A DNA stretch of 64,000 nt from Mactromeris polynyma (lineage: Eukaryota; Mollusca; Bivalvia; Venerida; Mactridae): NCBI GenBank assembly GCA_032209605.1, contig JASFXZ010000014.1:826912-890911 (forward strand), in the 5' to 3' direction. This document shows positions 36,338 to 50,330 of this stretch, in pieces (position 1 is the stretch's first letter; each line of letters starts with the position of its first letter). The position numbers and the translations under genes were made by a program. The notes beneath the pieces were generated by a model. That model did no database searches and had not been told where the DNA came from. It was given only the letters and a program-made list of their open reading frames with translations.

Positions 36338-36482
36338 ACATTGCAATCTCTCCATAGAAACACCAGTAAAGATATGCACTTTCCGACTGTTGTTGAAAAG
36401 ATTGTTGCTCAACTGAGGTTAATTTTTTTGTATTAATAATGTTGTTGCTCGAGTGAGGGTTGTTCTAGAGAGATTGCGTTGT
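36338..36482. mobile_element. 145-bp MITE with TIR CATTGCAATCTCTC, source-type of the 32-bp minisatellite
   Basis: Left end TACATTGCAATCTCTCCATA (then GAA) and right end TTCTAGAGAGATTGCGTTGTA are inverted copies, with TA at the outer edges. Near the right end, TTGTTGCTCGAGTGAGGG precedes TTCTAGAGAG. This is the same order as the reverse complement of the 32-bp unit (TTGTTGCTCAATAGAGGG, then CTCTGGAGAGG). TTGTTGCTCAACTGAGG occurs once more inside it. Confidence 0.6.
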
Positions 36483-38920
36483 ACGCGGCATACGTCCGTT
36501 GTTTTTCAGTTTATAATGGTTTGTTGCACTCCCCCCAAAAAAAGTTAGAGCGGTCTTAGACAATTAATGGTTTCCATGGCAATGTATGTGTATTCCCATT
36601 TTATTTGTGTTTCTTGAATATATTTTTTTTTCTAGGCTTGTCCTGTATAAGTCGATTATGCTATTGGGTAAAACATGTTGTTCTTGTGAAACAAGGATAT
36701 GCTTGTAAATACATTATGCGGAATAATGTGACATAATTGATAAAAATGTAATTTTATGCTTTTATATTAATGTATATAGATATGTATTACGAAGATAAGG
36801 CCAGTAAAGCACGGACAGTAGTGATGTATTATGGTATTTGCATCCAGGGATTTTCTTGTAAAATTTGGCGCCAGTTTTGTTTTTGTTTTGTTAGGTCCAG
36901 GGAACGAATTATAGAAGTTTAAGTCAGAAATTCCGACCTCGTCCTCCGTGTTGTCCATCCACTGCAGCCCGGGGGTAATATTTGATAATATTGTATCGTA
37001 CATTCGTATATTGTAGAAGGAACTTAATGAATACTTTGTACGTTGATATAGGCCTACATTCGTTTTAAAAATTCAATTTCAAAAGTAAAGATGTGAAAGA
37101 AAGATCAAACATTTGTGTGTCCAGTTTTAATCTTTAATCTTCACGTAGCCTACCCTATGTGTGATTTTTTTCGTTGAAAATTGTTAAATGTTACTCCTAA
37201 TTGTCAATATCAATGTTAGTTCATTCTTGTGACATTCGGAACTTGTCGTTCTTTTACGACATTTACCGGAAATGCTTTTTCTATTGCCTGATGAAAAACA
37301 CGAAGTGTTCCGATTGATGATATTCGATAAAATCTTGGAAATTTTAAGGTTCGTACTTCATTTTCATACCGGTTTCGTTAATAGATTATATGTACGTTAT
37401 TTCGACGTCACTCGCATAATTATGAATTAACATCCGTCTCGGTTTTAATTATTTAACAATTATTAAAATATCATCTTTCGCTGAACAATTACAAATCAAG
37501 TGGGCGTTCTGTTTGGTGGTTATTGTCACAAAGAGTTCATGTTACACAGATGACTTAGAAAACGATTCAATGCAATAATAGTGTTGATGTTTATCGTTTT
37601 TCATTACTTCACATTTTTTTCATACGTTAGCAAAATGTTGAATGATATGTCTATACACTTAACTTTATGACTTTAGTTTTGTCTAAACGAACATGATACG
37701 TTAATATTCTTTTATACAGAGAACAGCTGATGCGATGATAATATTAACAACAATAATGTCCTGATATTTTATACGTTGGAAAGTCAAGAATTGATATATC
37801 ACAATGTTGAAGAACGTCATTACGAAATGAAACATTATTATCATTAACTGCAAGTCGAAGATTTTGCGCAATAGTATTGTATCTGATTATTTGCTTACAC
37901 TGAGGTACAACACTTGCGCCGAATCAACGACATTTAATCAAACAAGTATAAATCCACCGTTTTCTGATTTATTTAATTATGTTTTTCAAAAAACGTTATC
38001 ATGGTAACAGAACTGTAGATTCGTTTGTTTTAAGACTCGCTTCACGAGCCAGTTATCCAAATTATTGTAAAGTTTTGTTATTATTTTTTAAAAGAAAACT
38101 GAACTTTTATTTTCTATATGAACTTTGACCATTCATGTATGTGTATATTACGTGTAACCAGTTGTATAATTCGTTTCCATTGAAACATAAAACGTGTATT
38201 TACACTATACTGTATGTTTCTGTAAATAACCTGTTTTTTTCGATATGTTTGATGAAAAATGTACATTTTATACTGTGTCATGTGTGTTGACAATTGTATA
38301 AATTATGCTGTTTATTTCTGCCATACCATAACAATGAATACATTCAACTCCTATGTTAAGTTTCAATCAATAAATAAAATGTAATTGTTATCAAAAATTG
38401 TTTTTTATTATATTGTGACCATATATGGGCAACATGTATTGTTTTGAACGGTCAGCAAATCAAGAGAAAATACAAGATATAATAAACTTTATTTTAACTC
38501 GGGTTTGAATATTAAGAAACAACACCAGCTATATAAAGCTGTTTTCTGGCTTTAAACAATATTCCGAATATATATTTCGAGACATGCATTTTGTTATCAA
38601 TGAAGAAACACACTGACCTAACTTGCCGAATGGCGTTTTTGACCAGAACTAACATCGCCTGGTGATATGAATCAGAAATGGACGTTTTGTGAGTATTTCG
38701 GGTTTCGAACCTCTGAATCAATTCAAACATATCTCCCCTTCTACATATCTGAATGTCCTGTGTTGTATTTTGTACACAGAACAGAACGGAACATAGTTCA
38801 TGACGATGTCTACACAATACATCATCAATATAAGTGTTCAAGATACTGAAATGAATATTATAAATTCATATTCGCTCACAACAAGCGCACACCACATACT
38901 TCATACGAAACTGCAATTTA
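36483..38920. other. No gene recognised
   Basis: AT-rich and without supported exons. Frames at 36767-37003 (-), 38512-38841 (-) and 38667-39009 (+) overlap or lack features. Several AATAAA occur near 38370-38385. Confidence 0.4.
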
Positions 38921-38927
38921 CTGACAC

Positions 38928-38985
38928 GATACGGCACGGCACGGCAGGTCACGGCACGGCATGGCGCGGCATGGCACGCCACGAC
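38928..38985. repeat. CGGCA pentanucleotide repeat
   Basis: Imperfect run of CGGCA (TACGGCACGGCACGGCAGG, ACGGCACGGCATGGCGCGG). It is strongly GC-rich in an AT-rich background. Confidence 0.85.
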
Positions 38986-39807
38986 ACAATGCCTTTATTT
39001 CGGCATTAACTATTTTATAAAAAAAAATGCCACATATATAATAGAGGAAAATAGTTATCAGAGGCATAATGAGAAGTTAAAACTGAAATGTGATGGTACA
39101 GTTACAAAAGGTCAGACAAATATTTAACACATAGTTATACAAATCACAGATTTGTGTGGGGGGTTTTCTACATAACGAAGTAGATATCGTTTGCAAAGTA
39201 TTTGGAGGCGTTTTGATTTTAAAGACATGATATTATAAAAAAAATAAAACTATGTATTAGAATCCGCGAGCAGATAAGTGAAGTTAATACTTTTGTTATT
39301 TTGTACTTCTGTATGTTTGGGTTCATAGCTGTCAACGCTTTAGTTATAATGTTATTTGTCTTGCCGACCTTAAATAAAACTTACAATGTATATACTTTCC
39401 TTATTCAGACAATAAACGTTAATTATCAAGAAATGAAGTATCATGGGTTAATATGTCGAACTCACGCCTAGATAAGTTCGTCCGTCCGTCCGACAAAGTA
39501 TTACGTACGCGTTGAAAGCAAGATGTATTCGTTATCTCAATTTTGTCATGTCTTCATAGATACAAATTAAATTAGATCAATTTACATCTATGACAAGAAT
39601 GTTGAAAATGCACCAATACGCATTTGTAATCTACAAACTGGTGTTTCCCATGAAATAAGTTATCAAATTGTTGTATCATGATGATAGCAATATCTGATAA
39701 GTGTGCGATAGTCGATGAGATAACTGGCTTTACAGCGTGTCTGTAATCCGGATTTCCACGGAAATGTCATATTAAACTGGTAAGTCCGGATGACGGCGTT
39801 TTTATAT
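38986..39807. other. No gene recognised
   Basis: AT-rich. A small GTCC run (GTCCGTCCGTCCG) occurs near 39480. Nothing else supported. Confidence 0.4.
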
Positions 39808-40230
39808 TTCTGCACTACATAACTTATTTCAATTGTCGAATAATGCACTGAATCACTTATTGCAATAGTCGAGTACTGCACAAAATCACTTATTTCAATA
39901 GTAGAATAATGCACTGAATCGCCGTATTTCAATAGTAGAGTACTGCACTGAATCACTTATTTCAATAGTAGAGTACTGCACTGAATCACTTATTGCAATA
40001 GTCGAGTACTGCACAAAATCACTTATTTCAATAGTAGAATAATGCACTGAATCGCGTATTTCAATAGTAGAGTACTGCACTGAATCACTTATTTCAATAG
40101 TAGAGTACTGCACTGAATCGCTTATTTCAATAGTCGAATACTGCACTGATTCACTTATTTCAATAGTAGAGTACTGCACTGAATCACTTTTTTTCAATAG
40201 TACAGTACTATACTGACTGACCTATTTCAA
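39808..40230. repeat. 33-bp minisatellite, about 12-13 copies
   Basis: Unit ATTTCAATAGTAGAGTACTG plus CACTGAATCACTT. Rare variants (TTGCAATAGTCGAG followed by AGTAGAATAATGC) recur about 132 bp apart, a four-unit higher-order block. The unit is a multiple of three and free of stops on the - strand, giving an 11-residue periodic frame (SDSVQYSTIEI) that I regard as incidental. Confidence 0.95.
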
Positions 40231-41966
40231 TGCCACGCTAAGAAACACGTTCATGAGTGCATGTATTTCAATCAGATGTCCTTGACATTGTCGTGCTTCT
40301 AGAAATATTTAGAGCCAGAAATTAAAGAACGAAAACAGATTACACACATGTGTGTACAATTCCTCTTCAATTATGAAGCACGCTGTCACGTGACTGATCT
40401 ATAACTTACATGATTTTGTCGGATTTTTCTCTCTCATCAAGTAGAAATCATTATTTCCATTAAAGACACTAGTAACGCTTAACTGAAAACGCGAGATTTA
40501 AAAAATTGGTAAATGCCTGTCCATAATTAAAATTATAAAAATATAAATACAAAGGAGTTAGGATAGTCTTGCTGACCCTCAAAATGGACTACATTCCTGA
40601 TGCCGCATACTCAGTGTAGGGCCAAATATACGTTATTTTGCACCGGGATCAGGGTTTGGTTTAGTGCAGGCGTGCGACCTGGAATCTAGTCATGTACGAC
40701 AATGGAAACGTCAATTAAGAAATGAAGTCGATTCCTAAATTTGTTGTATGATAAACAAATATACTTGAAGCACATTTAATTACGCACGATATGGATTACT
40801 AAATTTTCATTGACTGACTTTTAGGATACAAGAAAAGAATTGACACGAAAGTATTGCATGTGTACGATACATGTGTGCTAAATGCAATGACCATCGACAA
40901 GTATTTCCAAAAAAAGTAATAAAATGCAATTTAAACAAGTCTGATTGTGCTTTTTAAATGTACTGAGTATAGTTAACTATACTGACATCCTTGTTAGTGT
41001 GAAATAGTTTATGAATGACTTCATTGCGAATCACCAACTATTATTATGATCAACAACATGAATTTATAATCATGTAACAACGCCACGTCGTCGAATTATG
41101 TATAGTACGAGTATAATGGTCAAGCACATGGACACAGCATATCATGAGGAAACATACAAATAGTGCCTTTGTTCTTGCTTTGTATTTATTTGAGATCAGC
41201 GGGGAATACCTTGTGACTTTCCACAGTTGATAGACAAGGGAAATCAGAGACTGGAATTCAGAGATGTCTTATTGACGGAGGTTTACTGTACACTAGAGAC
41301 TGGGAGATATTCATCATTATACGTAGATATAGTAGGGATGTTCCTCATTGCTTTAAACCCTAACGTGAAATGTGGGGAACAGTGTAATATATACACTCGG
41401 CTTTTTATCTTACCTTTCATACTCCACTTTCTTGTGCACTGGGTCAGTATGTTATATTCATTCAGTCAATGTATCAAAAGACGCTTTTATGCGGCAACGA
41501 GTTCTTTGCGATAAAGATTTATATCTCTGGTTTTCAAAAACCTTATAACGCTGAGACTTTCTGCAGAAAACAGACAAAGAAATTCTGCAACAGCAGGTTA
41601 TCAAGTTTCAAACTAAAACATTTGGATATTTACTGCGGGGCAGGTCCTAGGCGGGGTACAGGCGTAGTGTTATTCCGCTGTCGTCTGCTTCCATATTTTC
41701 TTGGCGCACGTACAGAGAAAATTGCTGATAAGTGTTATTTTCTGGGTACACAGTCAATGTTACTACTCGGCCATTTCTGAAACATTCGATTGAGGAGCCT
41801 TGTCGCCATGTTTAACTGTGAAAATATTACTTCTTATAACGACAATGACAATAAAACTGTTATTTAGAATTTAAGATATAACAATATAATTGCCAATGTA
41901 AATGTATAATTTGAATGATTGAATATTTCATAAAACAGCATCAAATGCTTTTGGGAGTTCTTGTTG
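40231..41966. other. Mostly featureless; half palindromic element at 40553
   Basis: AGGAGTTAGGATAGTCTTGC at 40553-40572 is one arm of the TAACTCCTAT family. AGGTTTACTGTAC near 41279 is a fragment end of the pogo-like family. The frames at 41227-41514 and 41469-41780 are unassigned. Confidence 0.4.
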
Positions 41967-42369
41967 TAAAACAATAGCCCTAAGAGTAATATCTATACAC
42001 AATACTAAAACAATAGCCCTAAGAGTAATATCTATACACAATACTAAAACAATAGCCCTAAGAGTAATATCTATACACAATACTAAAACAATAGCCCTAA
42101 GAGTAATATCTATACACAATACTAAAACAATAGCCCTAAGAGTAATATCTATACACAATACTAAAACAATAGTCATAAAAGTAATATATATACACAATAC
42201 TAAAACAATAGCCCTAAGAGTAATATCTATACACAATACTAAAACAATAGCCCTAAGAGTAATATCTATACACAATACTAAAACAATAGTCATAAAAGTA
42301 ATATCTACACAAAATACTAAAACGATGCGCGACCATAAAACAATAGTCATATGAGTAATATCTATACAA
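41967..42369. repeat. 39-bp minisatellite, about 10 copies
   Basis: Unit AAAACAATAGCCCTAAGAGT plus AATATCTATACACAATACT. The left copies are identical. To the right, copies with AATAGTCATAAAAG and an interrupted one (ACGATGCGCGACC) appear. A - strand frame of 148 codons with a 13-residue period follows from the unit being a multiple of three. Confidence 0.96.
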
Positions 42370-44626
42370 AACATCGCAAATCATTTTCGAAAACACTTGA
42401 AACCTACCACCATACTCGTAGATACAGGGGGACATTTCAAAGGAAACGAACGTAATGATATGGAAGATAGTGTGTCACCTCATTATAGCATAATGTCTTT
42501 ATAATTATCATAATTAAAGAAGATCAGACGCCCAAATACAAAAAGCAATCACGGAATACTTGAGAATATTAAATGTCCATTCTTGCGGTACTTTTAATTT
42601 CGTCAATATTCAATTTTGAAATCTCGCGAAAACCCATGACCGCCAGAAATATTTTTCGAGCAATTTCGAGGAGGATTTAATATGTTCAATATAAAATCAA
42701 TATAACATAATTGAAAAAAAATGTAGCTACAGATATTCTATAGACACACATCATACTATATTCAAATACTGTTTTAGAAATAATAGATAATGATAGTGTT
42801 ATAAAGACAATATCTGTAATCGAAAATTCAGAAAATGTAATGATTACATTATGATTACATTATGATTACATGTAATAACAGTTTGAAAAGTAACCTGTTA
42901 CAATTTGTTCCTTGTGGAAAATGCAATTAATCACTAAATAATTCGACTACTCGATTACCGGTTGTCCGATCGAAAGTGAAACCTTACACTCCTACTTGGT
43001 CAGTATTTTTTAAACTGATTTAGATTCTCAAGTTTCGGATATGAGGGATTTCGGTTAGATGGTACCACCAAAGCGTAACGCCGACTCAGATACAGCGACA
43101 CGTGTCCATACAAGGTCATACAAACCCCGATTTATATGAAATAATGGTGCTTGGTTAGGAAAGTCCAAAACAGCATGGATAGATAGTTTATTACGGAAAA
43201 AGGGGATATGAAAATATGACAGCATCTAAACACATCGATTGCTGGCTTGTTGATGGCCATTGGATGGTAGTTCATACACTCCCAGTTATATAGTTATTGT
43301 CAGTTGACAACATCGTTTTCTGCGAGCTCCAGCCAGTAATACACGTTTCTTCCATAAGTAAAATGGCAACGTATTAGTCAGAAGTTGATGTCCAATGATT
43401 TCGAAATTTATTTTCATCAGATATCGAGTGGTAGACAACTGTATATCACTGTATTGTTTATGCTGTGTTAAGATAGTCCATACCTACTTATACGCTTATC
43501 CAACAGGATTTTGAGGTTGTTTTATTTTCAGTAAATAAGTTAACGACATCAGAATAAATTGCAGCATCATTCGACACGAAAATAAACCACACGAGAAATA
43601 AAACAATGTACAGTAACGTGATAATTTTCCCGCGGTGTAATTGAACAAGCAAGTACCGAATATTGCGCAACAAATTACTTACAAACGTGTAAAAATACAA
43701 CGGGTGTATAAAGACATTGTATGCTATAAATGAATTGTGAACAAGCTTATTTGTAGAGAATTCATTTATTTTACATTAAGTCAAGTCCTTTATAATAGTA
43801 AAATAATTTGTTCATCATATTGCATAAAACTTGACTCAAAATGCAATTTTCTTGAGGTGAAAAAAATGCAACAAAGTAGCGAGATGAAAGAGTTGTTGAT
43901 CAGATACGACGTACGCGTACTGTGGGTGGGTTTATGCTGAACAAGGGGCTATTATGTAGATAGTATACATTGCATACTTATCATACAATACGTGGATATT
44001 TATAGTGCATTAAAGTTGTATGATATATACTATACTACTCAAAGTTTGCTGAATCAACATTTCCAATTCAGTCATAGTTTATGCCATTTTGATTGAAAAG
44101 AAAATTAATTGAAAGTATTTCTGAATTCCGGTATTTGATAAAACTTCTAAACTTCTAGATATTATTGCACTATCCATTCAGAAACAGTTTTTGTGTAAAA
44201 TTCTAGTTAAACTAAAGTTTAATTTTCGATACATGTCACAATTAGGAGGATGTCACGCTTGAATGAATTGTGAGTGTCTTTTCAATTAAAATAATAAAAT
44301 GAATATTAACAAATAATTTGAATAGATTTTTATCCATGTATAGAATGTCACCCAATTGAAAACGTGGACCTAAGCAATTGTTCAGTAGTATAGTGTATGG
44401 TATATCTGACGAAGCATATAGTATAAAGTGCTGTATATTTTGGGCGAAGTCTTCTCACGTTGATTACAGATTATTACATTATAATATAATAATTCTTATT
44501 TCTTACACTGTCAATAAAACATTATTCTCTATTAAATTTACATTCCGGTTCAGATTTTTTAAATGTTATAGTTACAAAAACGCAAAAAACTACGCAAATG
44601 CCACGTTGATGCGAGCACGAGAGATC
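42370..44626. other. No gene recognised
   Basis: AT-rich. A triplicated ATGATTACATT motif lies at 42837-42873. Frames at 43488-43700 (-) and 43737-43940 (+) show no family features. Confidence 0.4.
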
Positions 44627-44695
44627 GTCACGAGTTCTCTCCCTTTATCCCGTCTAGAGTTATCTCCCTTTATCCATTCTATAGCATATGTCTAT
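44627..44695. mobile_element. Palindromic MITE, CACAGGAGATT family, half copy
   Basis: GAGATCGTCACGAGTTCTCT, CCCTTTATCCCGTCTAGAG and CCATTCTATAGCATATG correspond to the left arm and centre of the family. The complementary right arm is missing, so this is a truncated copy. Confidence 0.55.
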
Positions 44696-44904
44696 AGAGT
44701 GCTACAATCAGGGTTTAAAGATAGAATTTATGACCATCTTCTGTGAATGCGAGGCTAAAGGTCAAAACGTGCCTCACTAGTAATCAAATAAAATAAGACC
44801 TTTAAAACGGAAAGCGGTGTTTGTTTTTAAACACACACTAATCACTGAACATTTGATCATTTTCATACACAATTGTTACGCAGTAGATGCAGTTTGTTTT
44901 CTTG

Positions 44905-45089
44905 TAATGTGAGACCTCTATAATAAAACCATCCATTGTTTTCAACCATGTAAGTATTGTTGATGAGTTGGTCTGAATATTGAGAGAAAATGTGGAAGAT
45001 ATATTGAAAACTTGCCAATCATGAAAATATGTCGTATTAATTTGGTGGTCATAATTTTGAGGTGGACTTTATGTGAAGTTTTACTGTAC
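44905..45089. mobile_element. Pogo/Tc1-like foldback MITE, decayed
   Basis: GTGAGACCTCTATAATAAAA on the left. AATTTTGAGGTGGACTTTAT and GAAGTTTTACTGTA on the right. Same layout and length (about 185 bp) as the intact copy at 62425. Confidence 0.5.
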
Positions 45090-47450
45090 AATATAATTGC
45101 GTATTTATAAATATTACCGGGTTATGAACAGAACAGAACAAACAAAAATATTCCCAATCAATTTACACTGCCCATGCAGTCTTTCATCCCAAAACACAGA
45201 TTGTGATGTTCATGTTGTTTGATAGATGGCATCGAGTTAAATAAGCCTCAGACTTATCGAGCGTCCATCTTTAACTAAAGATTTATAATTATTAAACAAA
45301 TAGCATGTAATTCACATATACCTCAAATTCGCTATTTCTTTCATTATCGTGTTTACCTAAATATAGATTATAGGGGTGCTGTATACAACCTATTCATCCG
45401 TTCATAATTAAAAATATGATTTAAACAACCTTCCCACCCTATACCCAATATAATGGATAAATCGATAATGAAAGCCTTATCGAATTGGGTTTATACACAT
45501 ATAATCAAAACCACAATAAAGGCATACATAACTGAATAACCATTGAATTAAAGCCGAACAGATTTTGAAAAACAACTCTAGATCCCTACTCTGTACATTC
45601 AAGGTTTCCATGATGTAAATGACCCCCTCGTTTTATCTCCCATCCATTGATACGTCCCCACGTGACTGCCAGTGTCACCATTGGTTTCTCACGAATACCT
45701 CGTTCATTTCTAAATTCAGGGAAATTTTATTACTCGCTACAATTATTAAATGTCAATAATTTGAACGAATATTTTATTTTAACAAAAGATGGTCATGAAA
45801 TAGCTACGTTTACTGCGAGTCACGCGTTGTCAAGCCGTGCGTCTCCCATTGTCTTGGAAACCGTGGCGCGTGTTCGAAAGCGCGTGACAGCGGACCGTCT
45901 GCGTTCATAGTGACAGACGACAGATGTTCGAGTATCTGAACCCTTAAAATTCCCTTAAAGAACGTCACAATCAAGGGAACAAAATACGGAAATGGTGAAC
46001 ACCGCTCGTGAGAACAGTGTCAAATTTTATAAACGATAGTTACTAATGTTCATAATTTCTGAATGCTCATTATCTATGGAACAGTGAATATTAAGTCTTC
46101 CTTAGCTGTGAAAAGCTGGTACAATCGGTGTTTCTAACAATGAAAAAGAGGGTAATGATGGTCCTAGATCGTTCACCTTCGTTAGAATGCAACCCTGATT
46201 GATAATAAATAATTGAAATAATGAGTAGTAACGAATAATGATCGTGAGCATTGCATGTATGGCGTCACGAGCGCTGCAATAATATCATATTTTCAGGGAA
46301 CAGTTTTCAATATTCCTTCATTATTTTGTATACATAAACTCATACCCCACCACATCTTATACCTAACTTTCTACAGGACCAAGCGTGGTGTTATTATTGA
46401 GACTTCACTGTATAGTATTTACGTATGTTGTTTATTTCGCAAGATTGGCGCAAACAATATTGCAACTGTTTTTTTACGAGTTACAACATAGTAATGCTAA
46501 ACAAAAAATCGATTAATAAAATTATACAAGAAATGAATAAATCTATGCATACAGCAATTACAAATATTCACTCGAATATTCATAATTCGACTTTTCACTA
46601 GTTTTCCTATACTTAAAATATTTAGAATACTGGACTTCTTTTCCCCAAGACGAAACATTGAATCTATAGCGAAATACGAAGCCTACTTGTTATAGATAAA
46701 TCAGTATTTTATTGACTACGTTATAATTCGTATTTCATTGACGAAATGTATTAAGTTGTAAGAGTTGAGCTAGTTCTTACGGTAACAAAACAAACCACAA
46801 GATTACATCTAAAATGGCTGAGGTATACATGCAGATTTATGAATGGATGTTTCAGATACATCCAGAGTAACAAAGAAATGAAACCAAAACCACAACACAG
46901 AAACTCACAGGGACGTGATTCTTTGTGTAAACACTGCACGTAATACTTCGGATCGGATATACATTGGTTGAATGACGTCGATACTGCAACAAACAACGCA
47001 GAGTCTTCATTTTCAGTGTGTCACTGTGCCGGCGGGAACGTGTCCCCGGTAGCCGCAAACAAATCGGAATGGTCACACGTGCAGTCTCTGAGTTCTACAA
47101 CACCTGACCTATATGTTTTTACTTCTGTCTGCTCTATTATACACCCAGTTACTGGTGTGTTCCTTTTCTATCACACTTTCTCTATAATATACTGGTCGTG
47201 AATGATAGCCTAGCGTGCCTCATAGATGGAGATGTAATAAGATAGAAATCTCAAAGTTCTGCACTTTCCAATCATGTTCCATTCCGTTTCGTCTTTTCTA
47301 TTCTATTTTGTGATGTTCTGCTCTGTTAATTAAATAATTTACCAGTCTTTAATTGATTCAGGGACTCGATAAATTATTCTGTATGGTAACTCAATTGTAC
47401 AATAATAATACTACACATCATATAAAGTATTTCCCGTACACGTGCATATA
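45090..47450. other. No gene recognised
   Basis: AT-rich. A fragment GTTATTATTGAGACTTCACTG followed by TA near 46390-46412 is a pogo-like MITE end. The frames at 45647-45910, 46255-46491 and 46751-47076 (-) have no recognised domain. Confidence 0.4.
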
Positions 47451-47800
47451 CAGTGCAACCTCCACAGAGCGATCAGTTCTATGACTTGTCCAGTGATCGT
47501 TCCATCCATTTATTTCCCCTCTTCACTGTTTGTCCTCTTTTATTCTCCTAGTTATTCATTATGGTCTGTCAGGTCATTCCTTGCGCTTCTGTTCCCTAAC
47601 GTATCTATCCTTTAACCCCATCAAGTGCCTTGTGTTTTATGGATTGTTGTTTTCCCGAAGGTCGGTGTAGGGAGACACTGTCTTATGTATGTGGAGTTCC
47701 CTATAGCAACTTATTCTCTCTCTTTTACCAACAACCTCACAATAACAGTCAACATGTGTGTCTCCCAGAGGGTGTTACTCTGGAGAGGTCTGAACGCAAG
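47450..47800 (+). mobile_element. Dispersed repeat, copy B, with possible terminal repeats
   Basis: The part 47478-47735 matches copy A at 23528. Here the flanks suggest element ends: CAGTGCAACCTCCACAGAGC on the left (about 47452) and GAGGGTGTTACTCTGGAGAG followed by GTCTGAACG on the right (about 47769). They are partly complementary and resemble the terminus of the 36.3-kb MITE. The overlapping 69-codon frames inside are probably chance. Confidence 0.5.
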
Positions 47801-48258
47801 AGATTGTTATTTATTTATAAGTGTATACTGTTAACTTGAATAATTGTACTGCTTAGACTTTCTATGTCTCACACATTTTGTAATTTCAAAACGTATTCAG
47901 TAACTGACAAAGTGATTTAATTCCGAATAAATGCAGCGGATTAGTTCGACAGGACACACGAAAGACAGCTACTTGTATATGCGGATCGCTCTTCCTCTTT
48001 CAGCAACATGTTGACTTTTTATCGTCTGCTTACCACTTGTTCTCTGGTCCCAGCCATCAATCATAACGTCACTCAGTGTGTGGTAAAAAACTTACTTTAC
48101 AATTATATCCTAATGATGTATGTGTGCTAGGTCATTATGCTTTTTTCATTCACAAAAAAATAAAAAATGAACATTCCTTGAATACTTGTTTCTGATGTAA
48201 ACCGGTCGACATTCAGTACATTCAAGTCAACTGGATCTACAGCTTACCACGTTCTCTG
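47801..48258. other. No gene recognised
   Basis: AT-rich spacer leading into the 54-bp array. Confidence 0.4.
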
Positions 48259-49950
48259 ACCTACATATAGGACATGAAACCTACCATCAGCTTTGTGTAA
48301 CCAACGTTAACTTGAAACATTTAGACCATGTAATCTACCATCAGTATTGTGTAACCAGTGTTAACTTGAAACATTTAGACCATGTAATCTACCATCAGCA
48401 TTGTGTAACCAATGTTAACTTGAAACATTTAGACCATGTAATCTACCATCAGCATTGTGTAACCAATGTTAACTTGAAACATTTAGAACATGTAATCTAC
48501 CATCAGCATTGTGTAACCAATGTTAACTTGAAACATTTAGAACATGTTATCTACCATCATAATTGTGTAACCAATGTTAACTTGAAACATTTAGAACATG
48601 TAATCTACCATCAGCATTGTGTAACCAATGTTAACTTGATACATTTAGACCATGTAATCTACCATCAGCATTGTGTAACCAATGTTAACTTGAAACATTT
48701 AGGACATGCAATCTACCATCAGCATTGTGTAACCAGTGATAACTTCAAACATTTAGACCATGTAATCTACCATCAGCATTGTGTAACCAATGTTAACTTG
48801 AAACATTTAGACCATGTAATCTACCATCAGCATTGTGTAACCTATGTTAACTTGAAACATTTAGACCATGTAATCTACCATCAGCATTGTGTAACCAATG
48901 TTAACTTGAAACATTTAGACCATGCAACCTACCATCAGCATTGTGTAACCAATGTTAACTTGAAACATTTAGGACATGCAATCTACCATCAGCATTGTGT
49001 AACCGATGTTAACTTGAAACATTTAGAACATGTAATCTACCATCAGCATTATGTAACCAATGTTAACTTGAAACATTTAGGACATGCAATCTACCATCAG
49101 CATTGTGTAACCAATGTTAACTTGAAACATTTAGGACATGCAATCTACCATCAGCATTGTGTAACCGATGTTAACTTGAAACATTTAGGACATGCAATCT
49201 ACCATCAGCATTGTGTAACCGATGTTAACTTGAAACATTTAGGACATGCAATCTACCATCAGCATTGTGTAACAAATGTTAACTTGAAACATTTAGGACA
49301 TGCAATCTACCATCAGTATTGTGTAACCAATGTTAACTTGAAACATTTAGGACATGCAATCTACCATCAGTATTGTGTAACCGATGTTAACTTGAAACAT
49401 TTAGGACATGCAATCTACCATCAGTATTGTGTAACCGATGTTAACTTGAAACATTTAGGACATGCAATCTACCATCAGCATTGTGTAACCGATGTTAACT
49501 TGAAACATTTAGGACATGCAATCTACCATCAGTATTGTGTAACCGATGTTAACTTGAAACATTTAGACCATGCAACCTACCATCAGCATTGTGTAACCGA
49601 TGTTAACTTGAAACATTTAGACCATGCAACCTACCATCAGCATTGTGTAACCAACGTTAACTTGAAACATTTAGACCATGCAACCTACCATCAGCATTGT
49701 GTAACCAATGTTAACTTGAAACATTTAGACCATGCAACCTACCATCAGCATTGTGTAACCAATGTTAACTTGAAACATTTAGAACATGCAACCTACCATC
49801 AGTATTGTGTAACCAATGTTAACTTGAAACATTTAGGACATGCAATCTACCATCAGTATTGTGTAACCAATGTTAACTTGAAACATTTAGGACATGCAAT
49901 CTACCATCACCATATTGTGACCCATGTACAATTGACACACTTAGGACATA
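48259..49950. repeat. 54-bp minisatellite, about 31 copies, with a 610-codon open frame
   Basis: Unit TTGAAACATTTAGACCATGT, AATCTACCATCAGCATTGTG, TAACCAATGTTAAC. As 54 is a multiple of three, one + strand frame stays open for 610 codons (48312-50144) with an 18-residue period (HLDHVIYHQHCVTNVNLK). That frame has no ATG until near its 3' end, and most differences between copies change the amino acid (D/E/G, V/A, I/T, H/Y, N/D). Both facts argue for satellite DNA, not a selected protein. The first half is mostly GACCATGTAATC copies and the middle mostly GGACATGCAATC copies. Confidence 0.95.
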
Positions 49951-50330
49951 AATACAAAATGTATGCTATACGGATCATTTACAGTAGCGTTAATGTAGTT
50001 CAGTCCCCTTGTAGGACAACAAACCCGGTCAATATTGAAATTCAACAAATATCTAGGGCATCATGTACTAAGTTATGTAATGAAATTCAGCCTACATTTA
50101 GAACATCCAGCACACAGTTTGTGATGAAATGTAGTCCACACTGAAGAGATTCTATCAACACCTTGTAACGATAGTCCGCCTATATCTATGACATACATTC
50201 CACTGTTTGTAATGCAATTCGGTCCTACGTTTAATGATATCCAATTCACCGTTTGTAATGACATTCAACCTACATTTAAGACATACAATGCTTGGTCTGT
50301 AATGAAATTCAACCTACACCTAGGACCACA
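49951..50330. repeat. Degenerate right edge of the 54-bp array
   Basis: Blocks such as CCTACATTTAGAACATCCAG, ACATTTAAGACATACAATGC and AACCTACACCTAGGACC echo the unit with heavy divergence and altered spacing. This is expected where unequal exchange no longer homogenises the array. Confidence 0.6.

Noticed and set aside
39663..40197. Periodic SDSVQYSTIEI protein on the - strand
   Set aside because: The unit length of 33 bp without stops explains it. No start context or family.
48312..50144. 610-codon open frame as a genuine repetitive protein
   Set aside because: It begins at a TTG, has no ATG for most of its length, and copy differences mostly alter the protein. Annotated as a minisatellite; kept only as a low-priority finding.
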